From Nocardioides baekrokdamisoli (GTDB lineage: Bacteria > Actinomycetota > Actinomycetes > Propionibacteriales > Nocardioidaceae): DNA of 64,000 bases. This document shows positions 56,402-64,000 of the stretch, in pieces (position 1 is the first letter of the stretch; each line of letters opens with the position of its first letter). The notes beneath the pieces are model-generated. The model was not told the DNA's origin and ran no database searches. It saw only the letters and a program-made list of their open reading frames with translations. The stretch lies in the NCBI RefSeq assembly GCF_003945325.1, contig NZ_AP019307.1:868001-932000 (forward strand), written 5' to 3'. Position numbers and translations under genes: made by a program.

Positions 56402-57301
56402 TCAGGTGAGGATGGTCAGCGCGCCGGGCAGCACCTCGACCACCGCCGGAGCCTCTGCCGTGGTCGGGAGCCAACCGACGGCCTCGCCGTCAGCTCCCAT
56501 CGCCACCGAGGGCGTACCGCTGATCTCGATCCTCGAGCCGCGCAGCACAGTCACCTGGTCGAGCGCGATGTGCCGGCCGTCGTACACCTTGGGGAACGCG
56601 CGCATCATCTCCCGGCGCGAGGCGGCCTCGATGACCACCACGTCGAGGACTCCGTCCGTGACGGACGCACCGGGGGCGATGTGCATGCCCTTGCCGTAGT
56701 AGCCGGAGTTGGCGACCACCACGTTCGAGCCGACGAAGGAGTGCGACGCGCCGTCGACCACGACGGTGAACGAGCACGGGACGTACGTGGCCAGGGAGTG
56801 CAGCGCCGCGTACGGGTACTGAAGCCGGGACGGCATCCATCGCACCCGGTCGACGATCTCGCTGGCGAGCGCATCCACACCGGAGTACAGCGAGCCGGCG
56901 ACGAGGCGCCGGTCGGAGCCGGGCAGGGTCACCGAGATCAGGTCCACGGACGTCTCGGTGCCCTCGAGGAGGGTCTGGGCAATGACGTCGGGATCGTGGG
57001 ACAGCTGGAGCATTCGCGCGAAGTCGTTGCCACGTCCCGCCGGCAGCATCCCGAGGATCCCGCCCTCCTCCGAGACCTGACCGGCAACCGAGGAGAGCAT
57101 GCCGTCCCCACCGACTGCGACGATGACGTCGCCCCTGGCCACTCCGGCCTTCACCAGCTCCGACGTCGCCTCCGGGCCGGGCGAGTCAATCACTTCGACC
57201 TCGGCACCGGCGTCACGAAGGAGTCGTGCAACCGGAATGGCGGCTGCCGGAGCGACTCCGCCGCCCGACACCGGGTTGACGAGGAACGAGAAGGACCTCA
57301 C
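56402..57301 (-). CDS. diacylglycerol kinase-family lipid kinase
   Basis: Phosphorylates diacylglycerol or a related lipid at the membrane. The 299 residues contain VNPVSGGG at the start, the catalytic VGGDGMLSSVAGQV, and the glycine-rich LPAGRGNDFARML, the DAGK catalytic pattern; the C-terminal beta domain has VVVANSGYYGKGMHIAPGA and DGEAVGW. It overlaps the upstream flavoprotein gene by 4 bp. The same pair occurs in M. tuberculosis as Rv2251-Rv2252. It converges with arsC at a 9-bp gap. Confidence 0.9.
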   Translation of the reverse strand: MRSFSFLVNPVSGGGVAPAAAIPVARLLRDAGAEVEVIDSPGPEATSELVKAGVARGDVIVAVGGDGMLSSVAGQVSEEGGILGMLPAGRGNDFARMLQLSHDPDVIAQTLLEGTETSVDLISVTLPGSDRRLVAGSLYSGVDALASEIVDRVRWMPSRLQYPYAALHSLATYVPCSFTVVVDGASHSFVGSNVVVANSGYYGKGMHIAPGASVTDGVLDVVVIEAASRREMMRAFPKVYDGRHIALDQVTVLRGSRIEISGTPSVAMGADGEAVGWLPTTAEAPAVVEVLPGALTILT

Positions 57302-58860
57302 GGGATCAGGACCCCGGGGTTGAGGATGCCTGTCGGGTCGACCGCGGCCTTGATCCCGCGCAGGATCGCCACTCCAACCGGTCCGATCTCGCGCTCGAGC
57401 CAGGCCTTGTGATCGGTGCCGACCGCGTGGTGATGGGTGATCGTCGCGCCCGACTCGATCATCGCGTCGCTCGCCGCGGCCTTCGCCGCCAGCCAGCGCT
57501 CCAGCGGGTTGTCACCCTGCTTGGCAGCGACGGTGAAGTAGAGCGAACAGCCGGTCTCGTAGACGTGCGAGACGTGGCAGAGCACGAGAGCGCCCTCGCC
57601 GAGGCTGGTCCCGAGCGCGGTCTTGACACTGCTGTAGAGCCGGTCCGTGTTGGACCAGAAGGTGGCCGTCTCGAGGGTCTCGACCAGGACACCCGAGTCG
57701 AGCATCGAGTCGCGCAGGTACGGGGCGTGGAACCGGCCCTCGAGCCAGGTCTTGCCTCGCTCCTCACCCAGCGACGTCCCGCCCAGGGCGGTCAGCGCAC
57801 GGGTGACGACCGCGCGCTTGTTGTCGATCGAGGCACCCTCGTACCCGACGATCATCAGGCAGCCCGACGGCGCCTCTGCCCCGACGGCGGTCTGGCTGGC
57901 CAGGTTGAGGGCAGTCTCGGTCTCATCGGACAGCCGGATGATCGTGGGCAGGATCTGGTTCTGCGCGAGATGACGCATGGCGTCCTGGCCACTACTGAAG
58001 GAGTCGAAGCGCCACGCCTCGTACGCCGTCCCCGTGGCGATCGCACGGACCCGGACGGTCACCTCGGTGATGACGCCGAAGGTGCCCTCGGATCCCATGG
58101 CCACCTGACGCAGGTCGGGGCCGGCGGCGTTGAGGGGCGACGAACCGGAGATCAGGTCCCCGATCGGGGTCGCCATCCGCAGACCGACGACCATCTGGTC
58201 GAAGCGGCCGAAACCGGCGCTGTTCTGACCACTGCTGCGGGTGGCCGCGAAGCCACCGATCGAGGCGAACTCGAAGGACTGCGGGAAGTGCCCCAGCGTC
58301 ATCCCGTGCTGAGCCAGGGCGGCCTCGGCCTCGGGGCCGCGCATGCCCGGCTGCAGGGTCGCGGTCATGGAGATCGGGTCCACGCTCAGGAGTTGGTTGA
58401 GGCGGATCAGGTCGAGGCTGATCAGCCCGGCGTATCCGTCGCGCCGGGCGACGAGTCCACCGGTGACGGACGTGCCGCCGCCGAAAGGCACCACGGCGAC
58501 GTGCTGCTCGACAGCCCAGGCCAGCACCTTGACGACGTCATCGTGCGAGCCGGGTCGGACCACGGCATCCGGAGCGTCGGAGAGGTCACCGGTCCGCGCC
58601 TTCAACAGATCGGGCGTCGACTTGCCCCGTGTACGGAGGCGGCGGGTCTCGTCGTCGGTCAGGACGTTCTCGGCGCCGAGGAGGCCGCGAAGACCCGCAA
58701 GGGCGCCCTCGTCGAGTCCGGAGTCCGGCAGCGTGACCATGTCGAGCGCGGGCGTACTGAACGCGCCGAACGCGAACTCGACCAGCCCCTGGGTCGACTC
58801 CGGAAGCGGTGCTGCGTGTGACGGGCTACCCCAACGCTGTGGATGCATTTCCTGGCTCAT
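57298..58860 (-). CDS. FAD-linked oxidase, alkyldihydroxyacetonephosphate synthase-like
   Basis: VAO-family flavoprotein of 520 residues. The FAD-binding domain has VRPGSHDDVVKVLAWA, VVPFGGGTSVTGGL, LGHFPQSFEFASIGGFAATRSSGQNSAGFGRF and GSEGTFGVITEVTVRV; the C-terminal cap ends with TITHHHAVGTDHKAWLEREIG, the His cluster of alkylglycerone-phosphate synthase, and GILNPGVLIP. Its relative Rv2251 has no proven reaction; ether-lipid synthesis or oxidation of a glycerol derivative is possible. Coupled to the lipid kinase and divergent from tetR-glpD. The start at 58860 leaves only 17 bp to the tetR ATG. Confidence 0.85.
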   Translation of the reverse strand: MSQEMHPQRWGSPSHAAPLPESTQGLVEFAFGAFSTPALDMVTLPDSGLDEGALAGLRGLLGAENVLTDDETRRLRTRGKSTPDLLKARTGDLSDAPDAVVRPGSHDDVVKVLAWAVEQHVAVVPFGGGTSVTGGLVARRDGYAGLISLDLIRLNQLLSVDPISMTATLQPGMRGPEAEAALAQHGMTLGHFPQSFEFASIGGFAATRSSGQNSAGFGRFDQMVVGLRMATPIGDLISGSSPLNAAGPDLRQVAMGSEGTFGVITEVTVRVRAIATGTAYEAWRFDSFSSGQDAMRHLAQNQILPTIIRLSDETETALNLASQTAVGAEAPSGCLMIVGYEGASIDNKRAVVTRALTALGGTSLGEERGKTWLEGRFHAPYLRDSMLDSGVLVETLETATFWSNTDRLYSSVKTALGTSLGEGALVLCHVSHVYETGCSLYFTVAAKQGDNPLERWLAAKAAASDAMIESGATITHHHAVGTDHKAWLEREIGPVGVAILRGIKAAVDPTGILNPGVLIP

Positions 58861-58862
58861 GC

Positions 58863-58875
58863 GTTACAGTGTGAC
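58863..58875. promoter_or_regulatory. TetR operator and -10 in the divergent promoter
   Basis: GTTACAGTGTGAC, a 13-bp dyad with five of six pairs matching, fills most of the 17 bp between the two divergent start codons. TACAGT (58865-58870) ends 7 nt before the tetR ATG and can act as a leaderless -10, so binding here would block both genes. Confidence 0.6.
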
Positions 58876-58877
58876 AC

Positions 58878-59459
58878 ATGACGTCCGATCGTAACAGTGA
58901 TCGATTCCTGGACGCCGCTCGCGAGGTGATCCTGAGCGTCGGCTGGAAGCGGGCGACCCTGACCGACGTGGCTCGGCGGGCCGGCGTGTCGCGGATGACC
59001 GTGTATCGGGCGTACCCGGACATGCAGTCGATCCTCGCCGACCTGATGACGCGTGAATGGACTGCACAGATCGCCGGAGTCGTCGCGACGCGGGAGATCG
59101 ACGAGGACGATGTGCCCGGCGTGTTCGCACGCAAGTTCACCGCGGCGGTCTCCGCGCTGCGCAGCGACGAACTGTTCCGCCGGATCATCGAGGTCGACCC
59201 CGAACAGCTGTTGCCCTATCTGATCGACCGGCGCGGCCGCTCGCAAGATGTCGTGATCGATCTTCTCGCCGGCCGGATCGAGACGGCTCAGCGACTCCAG
59301 CAGGTCCGGGCCGGGAATCCTCTGCTCATCGCCCGCTCCCTGATGCTCGCGGCCCATGGCTTCGCGATCTCCGCCAGCACGATGCACGGCGACCGGCTCA
59401 CCCAGGTCGACTTCGACACCGAACTCACCACCCTCGTCCGGAGGTACCTCGCACCATGA
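58878..59459 (+). CDS. TetR-family regulator of the glycerol lipid cluster
   Basis: A 193-residue repressor with an N-terminal HTH (AAREVILSVGWKRATLTDVARRAGVSRMTVYRAYPDMQSI) and a helical ligand domain. It is coupled to glpD by an ATGA overlap and divergent from the flavoprotein-kinase pair; this order (glpD, tetR, flavoprotein, lipid kinase) is the same as Rv2249c-Rv2252 in M. tuberculosis. It probably controls both directions through the dyad between them. Its ligand is unknown. Confidence 0.93.
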   Translation: MTSDRNSDRFLDAAREVILSVGWKRATLTDVARRAGVSRMTVYRAYPDMQSILADLMTREWTAQIAGVVATREIDEDDVPGVFARKFTAAVSALRSDELFRRIIEVDPEQLLPYLIDRRGRSQDVVIDLLAGRIETAQRLQQVRAGNPLLIARSLMLAAHGFAISASTMHGDRLTQVDFDTELTTLVRRYLAP

Positions 59460-60976
59460 CGACCACCATTCATCGCGTACGGCCGGGCCTGGCCGACGCG
59501 CCCGCCACCGTCGACTTGCTGGTCATCGGCCTTGGCGTGACGGGGGCCGGCGTGGCACTCGATGCCGCCACCCGCGGCCTCACGGTACTGGCCGTTGATG
59601 CGCACGACATTGCGTTCGGTACGTCGCGCTGGTCGAGCAAGTTGGTGCACGGAGGCCTGCGGTACCTCGCCCACGGACAGGTCGGCGTCGCTCACGAGAG
59701 TGCCGTCGAACGGGGCATCCTCATGGAGACGACGGCACCCCACCTCTCCCACCCGATGCCCATGCTGCTGCCGCTGATGTCGAGCGTCTCGTTCACCCAG
59801 GCGGCACTCGCGTACGTCGGCTTCAAGGCCGGGAACCTGCTTCGGATCACCGCTCGCACCAGCGTGAAGACGCTTCCCCGCCCGCGACGAATCTCCCGGG
59901 ACGAGGCGCTGCGGTTCGCTCCGTTCATGCGCACCGAAGGCCTCCGCGGCGGCCTGTTGAGCTGGGACGGCCAACTCGAGGACGACGCCCGTTTCGTGAC
60001 CTGCCTCGCCCGTACGGCGGCCGCGCACGGCGCGGAGGTGCGTACGCGAGCGCGCGTCGTCAGCGCGACCGGCACCAGTGCCGTCCTGCGTGACAAACTC
60101 ACCGGGGCCGAGCATCATGTGACCGCTCGCGCGGTGATCAACGCCACCGGCGTCTGGGCCGGTTCGCTCGTCGAGGACGTCAAGCTGAAGCCCTCTCGCG
60201 GCACCCATCTGGTCCTGCGCAGTTCCACGCTGCCCGGGCTGTCCGCCGCTCTGACCATGCCAGTGCCGGGGACGACCAGCCGCTTCGTCTTCGCCCTCCC
60301 CCAGCCCGACGGCACCATCTATGTCGGGCTCACCGACGAGGAGACCGACGGCGAGATCCCGGACGTACCCCAGGGAAGCCCCGATGAGATCAGCTTCCTG
60401 CTCGACGTCATCAGTGCCGCACTGGACGAGCCGATCCGACCCGCCGACATCATCGGGACGTACGCCGGGCTGCGACCGCTGCTGGACGCCGATGGCTCAA
60501 CGGCGGACCTGTCGCGCAAGCACGCGGTCCTCACCTCGCCGACCGGGGTGATCACCATCGTCGGCGGGAAGCTCACCACCTACCGGCAGATGGCCGAGGA
60601 CGCCGTCGATGCCGCCGAACTGACGACCGCACCGTGCCGGACCCGGACGCTCGGCCTGCTGGGTGCCGCACGCCGGGACGAATTGGCACGGCTCGACGCA
60701 CCGGAGCGACTCGTACGCCGGTTCGGCACGGACGCCGGCCTCGTCCTGTCGAACGCGGTCGAAGTCAGCGGTCTGGACGAAGCCGAACTGCTTGACGCCG
60801 GCCCGCAGGGCGTCACGCTGGCAGAACTCATCTTCGCGGTCACCCATGAAGGCGCCGCCGACGTGGACGATCTCCTCGACCGTCGGACCAGGGTCGGCCT
60901 CGTCCCGTCCGACCGCGAGGCGGCCGTCCCGATGGCGGAGCGGGCACTGGAGATCTGCGCCGCCGCCCGCCTCTGA
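59456..60976 (+). CDS. glpD: FAD-dependent glycerol-3-phosphate dehydrogenase
   Basis: Membrane-associated oxidation of glycerol-3-phosphate to dihydroxyacetone phosphate, feeding electrons to quinone. From ATG 59456, preceded by GGAGG, it has 506 residues. The FAD dinucleotide fold is VDLLVIGLGVTGAGVALDAATRGL; FGTSRWSSKLVHGGLRYL is the family signature, and TYAGLRPLL and TSPTGVITIVGGKLTTYRQMAEDAVD follow; the C-terminal helical domain ends the chain. Overlaps the tetR stop by 4 bp. A long upstream extension of the frame lies within tetR and is not real. Confidence 0.94.
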   Translation: MTTTIHRVRPGLADAPATVDLLVIGLGVTGAGVALDAATRGLTVLAVDAHDIAFGTSRWSSKLVHGGLRYLAHGQVGVAHESAVERGILMETTAPHLSHPMPMLLPLMSSVSFTQAALAYVGFKAGNLLRITARTSVKTLPRPRRISRDEALRFAPFMRTEGLRGGLLSWDGQLEDDARFVTCLARTAAAHGAEVRTRARVVSATGTSAVLRDKLTGAEHHVTARAVINATGVWAGSLVEDVKLKPSRGTHLVLRSSTLPGLSAALTMPVPGTTSRFVFALPQPDGTIYVGLTDEETDGEIPDVPQGSPDEISFLLDVISAALDEPIRPADIIGTYAGLRPLLDADGSTADLSRKHAVLTSPTGVITIVGGKLTTYRQMAEDAVDAAELTTAPCRTRTLGLLGAARRDELARLDAPERLVRRFGTDAGLVLSNAVEVSGLDEAELLDAGPQGVTLAELIFAVTHEGAADVDDLLDRRTRVGLVPSDREAAVPMAERALEICAAARL

Positions 60977-60996
60977 CGCGTCGCCCGAAGCCAGCG

Positions 60997-63009
60997 TCAG
61001 GCGTCGTAGTCCACAGACAACGTCGGTGTGGTCGGGTGCGATTGGCACGTGAGGACGTACCCGGCGTCCACAGCGGCCGATGGCAGGGCGAAGTTCTGTT
61101 CCATCGTCGCCGACCCCATCAACACCTTCGCCTTGCAGGTGCCGCAGGCTCCGCCGAGGCAGGCGTACGGCGCATCGAGGCCGGCCTTCAGGGCGGCTTC
61201 GAGGACCGTGTCCCCCGCCGCGAGATCGACCTCGCGCTGGCGACCCCGCAGGCCGATGTTCACGGTCGCTGCGGTGAAATCGTCGGTGACCCTGCGCTGC
61301 TGGAAGCCGTGGAAGAGCTCCACGTGAACCCGGCCTGATTCCGCGCCGTGCTCGAGGAGCAGGTCACGCAGGTCGGTCACCATCTCAACCGGGCCGCACA
61401 GGAACCATTCGTCGACAGAGTCGATCGCCAGATCGACCTCGAGCCACGTCGCGAGTTTGGCACTGTCGACGCGCCCGCGCAGATCTGCGGGGTGTCGCGG
61501 ATCGCGGGAGCGAACGTGGATGATCCGGAGCCGATCGGCGTACCGCGCCTCCAGGTCCTCGAGTTCCTCACGGAACATCGTGCTGTCGGCGTCCCGGTTG
61601 CCATAGATCAAGGTGAAGCGACTCTCCGTCTCCACCGCGAGGGTGGTCTGGACGATCGACAACGCGGGAGTGATGCCGCTGCCGGCCACCATCGCGACGT
61701 ACGTCCTCCTCGCCAAGGCGTCGAGTGGCGTGCCAAATGAACCCGTCGGGGTCATCAGTTCGAGCGTGTCGCCGGCACGCAGGTGCTCCATCGCATGGGT
61801 GGAGAAGGCTCCGCCCGGAATGTGCTTGACGGCGATCGCCAGCGTGTCCGAGACAGCCGATGAACAGACGGAGTAGTTGCGCCGGACACCCTCGCCGCCG
61901 AGGTCCGTACGGACGGTGATGTGCTGACCGGGCTCGAAGGAGAACTGGTCGCGCAACTCATCGGGCACGTCGAACTGGATCAGCACGCTGTCGTCAGTCA
62001 ACCGGTCGACGCTGGCGATCGGGACAGTGTGGAACACGGCCGCGCGGACGGAGGAGCGCTTCGGCATCCGGATGGGCAGGAGACGGGCCAGTTTGCCGTT
62101 CAGCATCTTCCACTCGCGGTACTCACTCGGATCCAGCTGCTGGCCGAACACGGTGCCGATCGCGGCGTCCCGCTCAAGGTAGGCGTCCTCGTTGCGCTTC
62201 CACGCCGCGACGTAGCGGTGGAAGGGAATCGAGGGGTGCAGGTGGTGGACGAGGTGGTAGTTCTGCGAAAGCAACAGGGGCGTGAGGATCCATTCAGAGC
62301 CCACGCGGTTGCGCGTCGCGCGGTAGCGGTTCTCCTGCTGGGTGTCCTCGAGGTCGTGGTGCGGCAACCAGTCGAACCACCACGCCAGGACGAACATCGC
62401 GACGCGCTCGGGGATCAGGTAGACCACAGCCAGCATCCAGAGGTGTCCGGTGAAGGCTGAGGTGACGATCAGTGCGATGCTCACCACAAGCAGGAACGCG
62501 GTCTCCAACACCTCTCCGCGGGGTCGGCGCTTGACGTTGCGCACCAGGAACGTCAGGTACGGCACGTCCATGAGTGGAAAACGAACCGGAAGCTGCCACC
62601 AAGGAGCGCCGCTCACGAAATGGTCGGGATCGCTCCCGTCGTCGTCGTTGGTGTTGCGATGGTGCTCGATGTGGATGAACGCGAACGACCTGAACGAGAT
62701 CAGCGGCGAGACGAAGAGCATCGCGACTCGTCCGAAGGCCACGTTCACCCAGCGGTGGGTGCTGATCGAATAGTGAGCGGCGTCGTGCACCACGGTGAAC
62801 AGCACGAAGATCGCGGTCGCGCTGAGCGCGATGGTCGCCGCCCCTGGCAGCCGATGGGCCAGCGCCGCCCAACTGGAGAACGCAAAGGCCGCGAGCGCTC
62901 CGGAGAAGATCCCGACGATGGGCCACGAGATCGTCGGGACCTCTTCGCCGGGGTCAGGAAGCGCATGACGAGTGGCTACTGGCGCGGGCTGCCTTGTCGT
63001 TGCTGACAT
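60997..63009 (-). CDS. fatty acid desaturase/hydroxylase fused to ferredoxin reductase
   Basis: A three-part membrane oxygenase of 670 residues from ATG 63009. The N-terminal 310 residues are a di-iron desaturase domain with four helices and three His boxes: HDAAHYS, HIEHHRN and, near 270, YHLVHHLHPSIPFHRY. Next is an FAD/NAD reductase (about 330-560; RRNYSVCSSA, GSGITPALSI, CGPVEMV), then a plant-type 2Fe-2S ferredoxin (CLGGACGTCKAKVL, with the last Cys in LTCQSHP). Separate desaturase and PaaE-like reductase are usual, so the fusion could be self-sufficient. The first domain looks like the CrtR/hydroxylase group; the substrate is unknown. TATCTT 7 nt before the ATG indicates a leaderless start. 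Confidence 0.9.
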   Translation of the reverse strand: MSATTRQPAPVATRHALPDPGEEVPTISWPIVGIFSGALAAFAFSSWAALAHRLPGAATIALSATAIFVLFTVVHDAAHYSISTHRWVNVAFGRVAMLFVSPLISFRSFAFIHIEHHRNTNDDDGSDPDHFVSGAPWWQLPVRFPLMDVPYLTFLVRNVKRRPRGEVLETAFLLVVSIALIVTSAFTGHLWMLAVVYLIPERVAMFVLAWWFDWLPHHDLEDTQQENRYRATRNRVGSEWILTPLLLSQNYHLVHHLHPSIPFHRYVAAWKRNEDAYLERDAAIGTVFGQQLDPSEYREWKMLNGKLARLLPIRMPKRSSVRAAVFHTVPIASVDRLTDDSVLIQFDVPDELRDQFSFEPGQHITVRTDLGGEGVRRNYSVCSSAVSDTLAIAVKHIPGGAFSTHAMEHLRAGDTLELMTPTGSFGTPLDALARRTYVAMVAGSGITPALSIVQTTLAVETESRFTLIYGNRDADSTMFREELEDLEARYADRLRIIHVRSRDPRHPADLRGRVDSAKLATWLEVDLAIDSVDEWFLCGPVEMVTDLRDLLLEHGAESGRVHVELFHGFQQRRVTDDFTAATVNIGLRGRQREVDLAAGDTVLEAALKAGLDAPYACLGGACGTCKAKVLMGSATMEQNFALPSAAVDAGYVLTCQSHPTTPTLSVDYDA

Positions 63010-63016
63010 GACATTC

Positions 63017-63022
63017 AAGATA
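63017..63022 (-). promoter_or_regulatory. -10 element of the desaturase fusion gene, leaderless type
   Basis: TATCTT on the minus strand with 7 nt before the ATG at 63009; its overlap with an in-frame TTG at 63018 argues against that earlier start. Confidence 0.5.
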
Positions 63023-63087
63023 TGAATGGCGAACCAATCCCACCAGTGGTGCCGCGCCCACGTCGATGTGCGCGCAGCACATGCTGG

Positions 63088-64000
63088 TCAGGTTCGGTCG
63101 GGTTCCGAGGTGAGCACCACGGAGCCGAGCACCTGGACCAGCCGAAGCGCCGCGTGCAACTCCGCGACACGGTCCGTGGCGGGCCGCCCACGACGTTCCT
63201 CAGCACGGCGTACGCGCTGCAGGACGGTGTTGCGGTGGACGCCAAGCTCCTCAGCCGCTGCTGCCAGCCCTCCTTGTGCGTCGAGCACCGCCAACAGCGC
63301 GCGTCGTTCCTCGTCCTCGCGGCGCCCCTGGACCGCCAGGGCCCCGAGTTCGGACACGACGAACGAGCGGGCAAGGTCCACGTCGCGGCTCATCGCGTCC
63401 ACCAGGGCGACGTCGGCGTACGACGTGACTTGAACTGCCTGCCCCGAGATCTCCATCACCCGCCGGCCACGTTGGGCCTGAGCGTGGGAGTCACGGAAGC
63501 CGTCCGGGCCCTGCGCCGGAGTGCCGATGGAGATGTGGACCGTCTTGGGGATCTGTTCGGTCAATGTCGCGAGGTCAGCTGATGCCACTACGGGAGCACG
63601 GGTCGTGGAGACCCAGCCCCATAGCGCACGGGCGCCGTCTGCGACGAGCAAGGGATGGGGCGAACCGAGGTGGGCACTGACGGCAGTCCCAACCCGCGTG
63701 AGGTCGGTGTCGTCGCGATCGGTCCAGCAGACGAACGCCGTCTGCCATCCGGTGAGCCGATGGGACAGGGTGCGCTCGGCGCGCGCCAGGTCGATCTTGT
63801 CGCCCCGGATCAGCCCACGGACCGCATCGGTCCGCGCCGCACGGACTCGGTTCTGAATGCGGTCAAGCTCGGCCACGTACTCGGCGGCGACCTCGCTGGA
63901 GATGCGGTCGGTGTAGGCAAAGGCGAACCGTTGCATGGTGGCCACGACCGCGAGGGCGAGGGCCGGATCGGACACCACGTCGGCGATTGCGGCCACGATT
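63088..64000 (-). CDS. PucR/CdaR-type transcriptional regulator, N-terminus off window
   Basis: The frame is open to the window edge, so the 5' end is missing; an internal GTG at 63996 is only a possible start. The visible 300 residues have a GGDEF-like/CdaR middle (FVCWTDRDDTDLTRVGTAV, VHISIGTPAQGPDGFRDSHAQAQ) and end in a PucR-type HTH (LAAAAEELGVHRNTVLQRVRRAEERRG). Such regulators often activate catabolic or oxygenase genes; the fusion oxygenase 78 bp downstream is a plausible target. Confidence 0.85.
   Translation of the reverse strand, partial: IVAAIADVVSDPALALAVVATMQRFAFAYTDRISSEVAAEYVAELDRIQNRVRAARTDAVRGLIRGDKIDLARAERTLSHRLTGWQTAFVCWTDRDDTDLTRVGTAVSAHLGSPHPLLVADGARALWGWVSTTRAPVVASADLATLTEQIPKTVHISIGTPAQGPDGFRDSHAQAQRGRRVMEISGQAVQVTSYADVALVDAMSRDVDLARSFVVSELGALAVQGRREDEERRALLAVLDAQGGLAAAAEELGVHRNTVLQRVRRAEERRGRPATDRVAELHAALRLVQVLGSVVLTSEPDRT

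Overview
The window is 64 kb of high-GC actinobacterial chromosome. The gene content (KdpFABC/KdpDE, AccA3-type biotin carboxylase, ergothioneine genes, oligoribonuclease, class F-like sortase, MASE1-GGDEF-EAL protein) and the frequent GCGTAC/CGTACG words suggest Propionibacteriales, probably Nocardioidaceae (Nocardioides or a relative). That placement is an inference from gene content and base usage, not from a marker-gene comparison. No prophage, transposase, integrase or CRISPR array is visible. Most of the window is ordinary chromosomal housekeeping with several accessory islands.

Layout. 1-7.6 kb: 5' part of metG, a large secreted CHAP-domain wall hydrolase, pepN and a short MscS. 7.6-9.3 kb: a small block (vapBC toxin-antitoxin, OsmC, truncated haemoglobin) bracketed by two inverted arrays of a 22-bp repeat. 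9.3-21 kb: potassium region, with two tandem paralogous APC permeases, kdpE, kdpD, kdpC, kdpB, kdpA and an unlisted 53-codon kdpF-like gene, all on the minus strand; the same 12-mer lies upstream of both kdpF and the second permease. 21-28.3 kb: thioesterase, thiolase, class III adenylate cyclase, a yceI/marR divergent pair, ettA, ssb. 28.4-32.4 kb: quaternary-amine-type ABC transporter operon led by a cysteine dioxygenase-rhodanese fusion. 32.4-36.3 kb: CtaG-like membrane protein and two dynamin-like GTPases. 36.4-43 kb: proline peptidase, tRNA-Arg, orn, tRNA-His, tRNA-Lys, a surface protein with its sortase, a peroxiredoxin, tRNA-Leu, maf and gtrA. 43-51.4 kb: accA3, SpoIID-like protein, LpdA-type quinone reductase, a lipoprotein and a cyclic-di-GMP enzyme. 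51.5-56.4 kb: ergothioneine operon (egtB, a truncated egtC-like gene, egtD, a flavodoxin-fold reductase) followed by arsR-aquaporin-arsC. 56.4-61 kb: lipid kinase and alkyl-DHAP-synthase-like oxidase divergent from tetR-glpD. 61-64 kb: a desaturase/hydroxylase-ferredoxin reductase fusion and the 3' part of a PucR-type regulator.

Two themes recur. First, most operons are translationally coupled by ATGA, GTGA or TGATG overlaps. Second, at least 16 first-in-operon genes have a TANNNT -10 hexamer ending 6-9 nt before the start codon with little or no Shine-Dalgarno sequence, the signature of leaderless transcription. The most interesting candidates are the ergothioneine operon whose EgtC relative has lost its N-terminal nucleophile domain, the CDO-rhodanese/ABC transporter operon, a sortase lacking the usual arginine next to a substrate with an LPTG rather than LPxTG signal, the vapB promoter duplicated as an inverted repeat, and the shared 12-mer that may be the KdpE operator.
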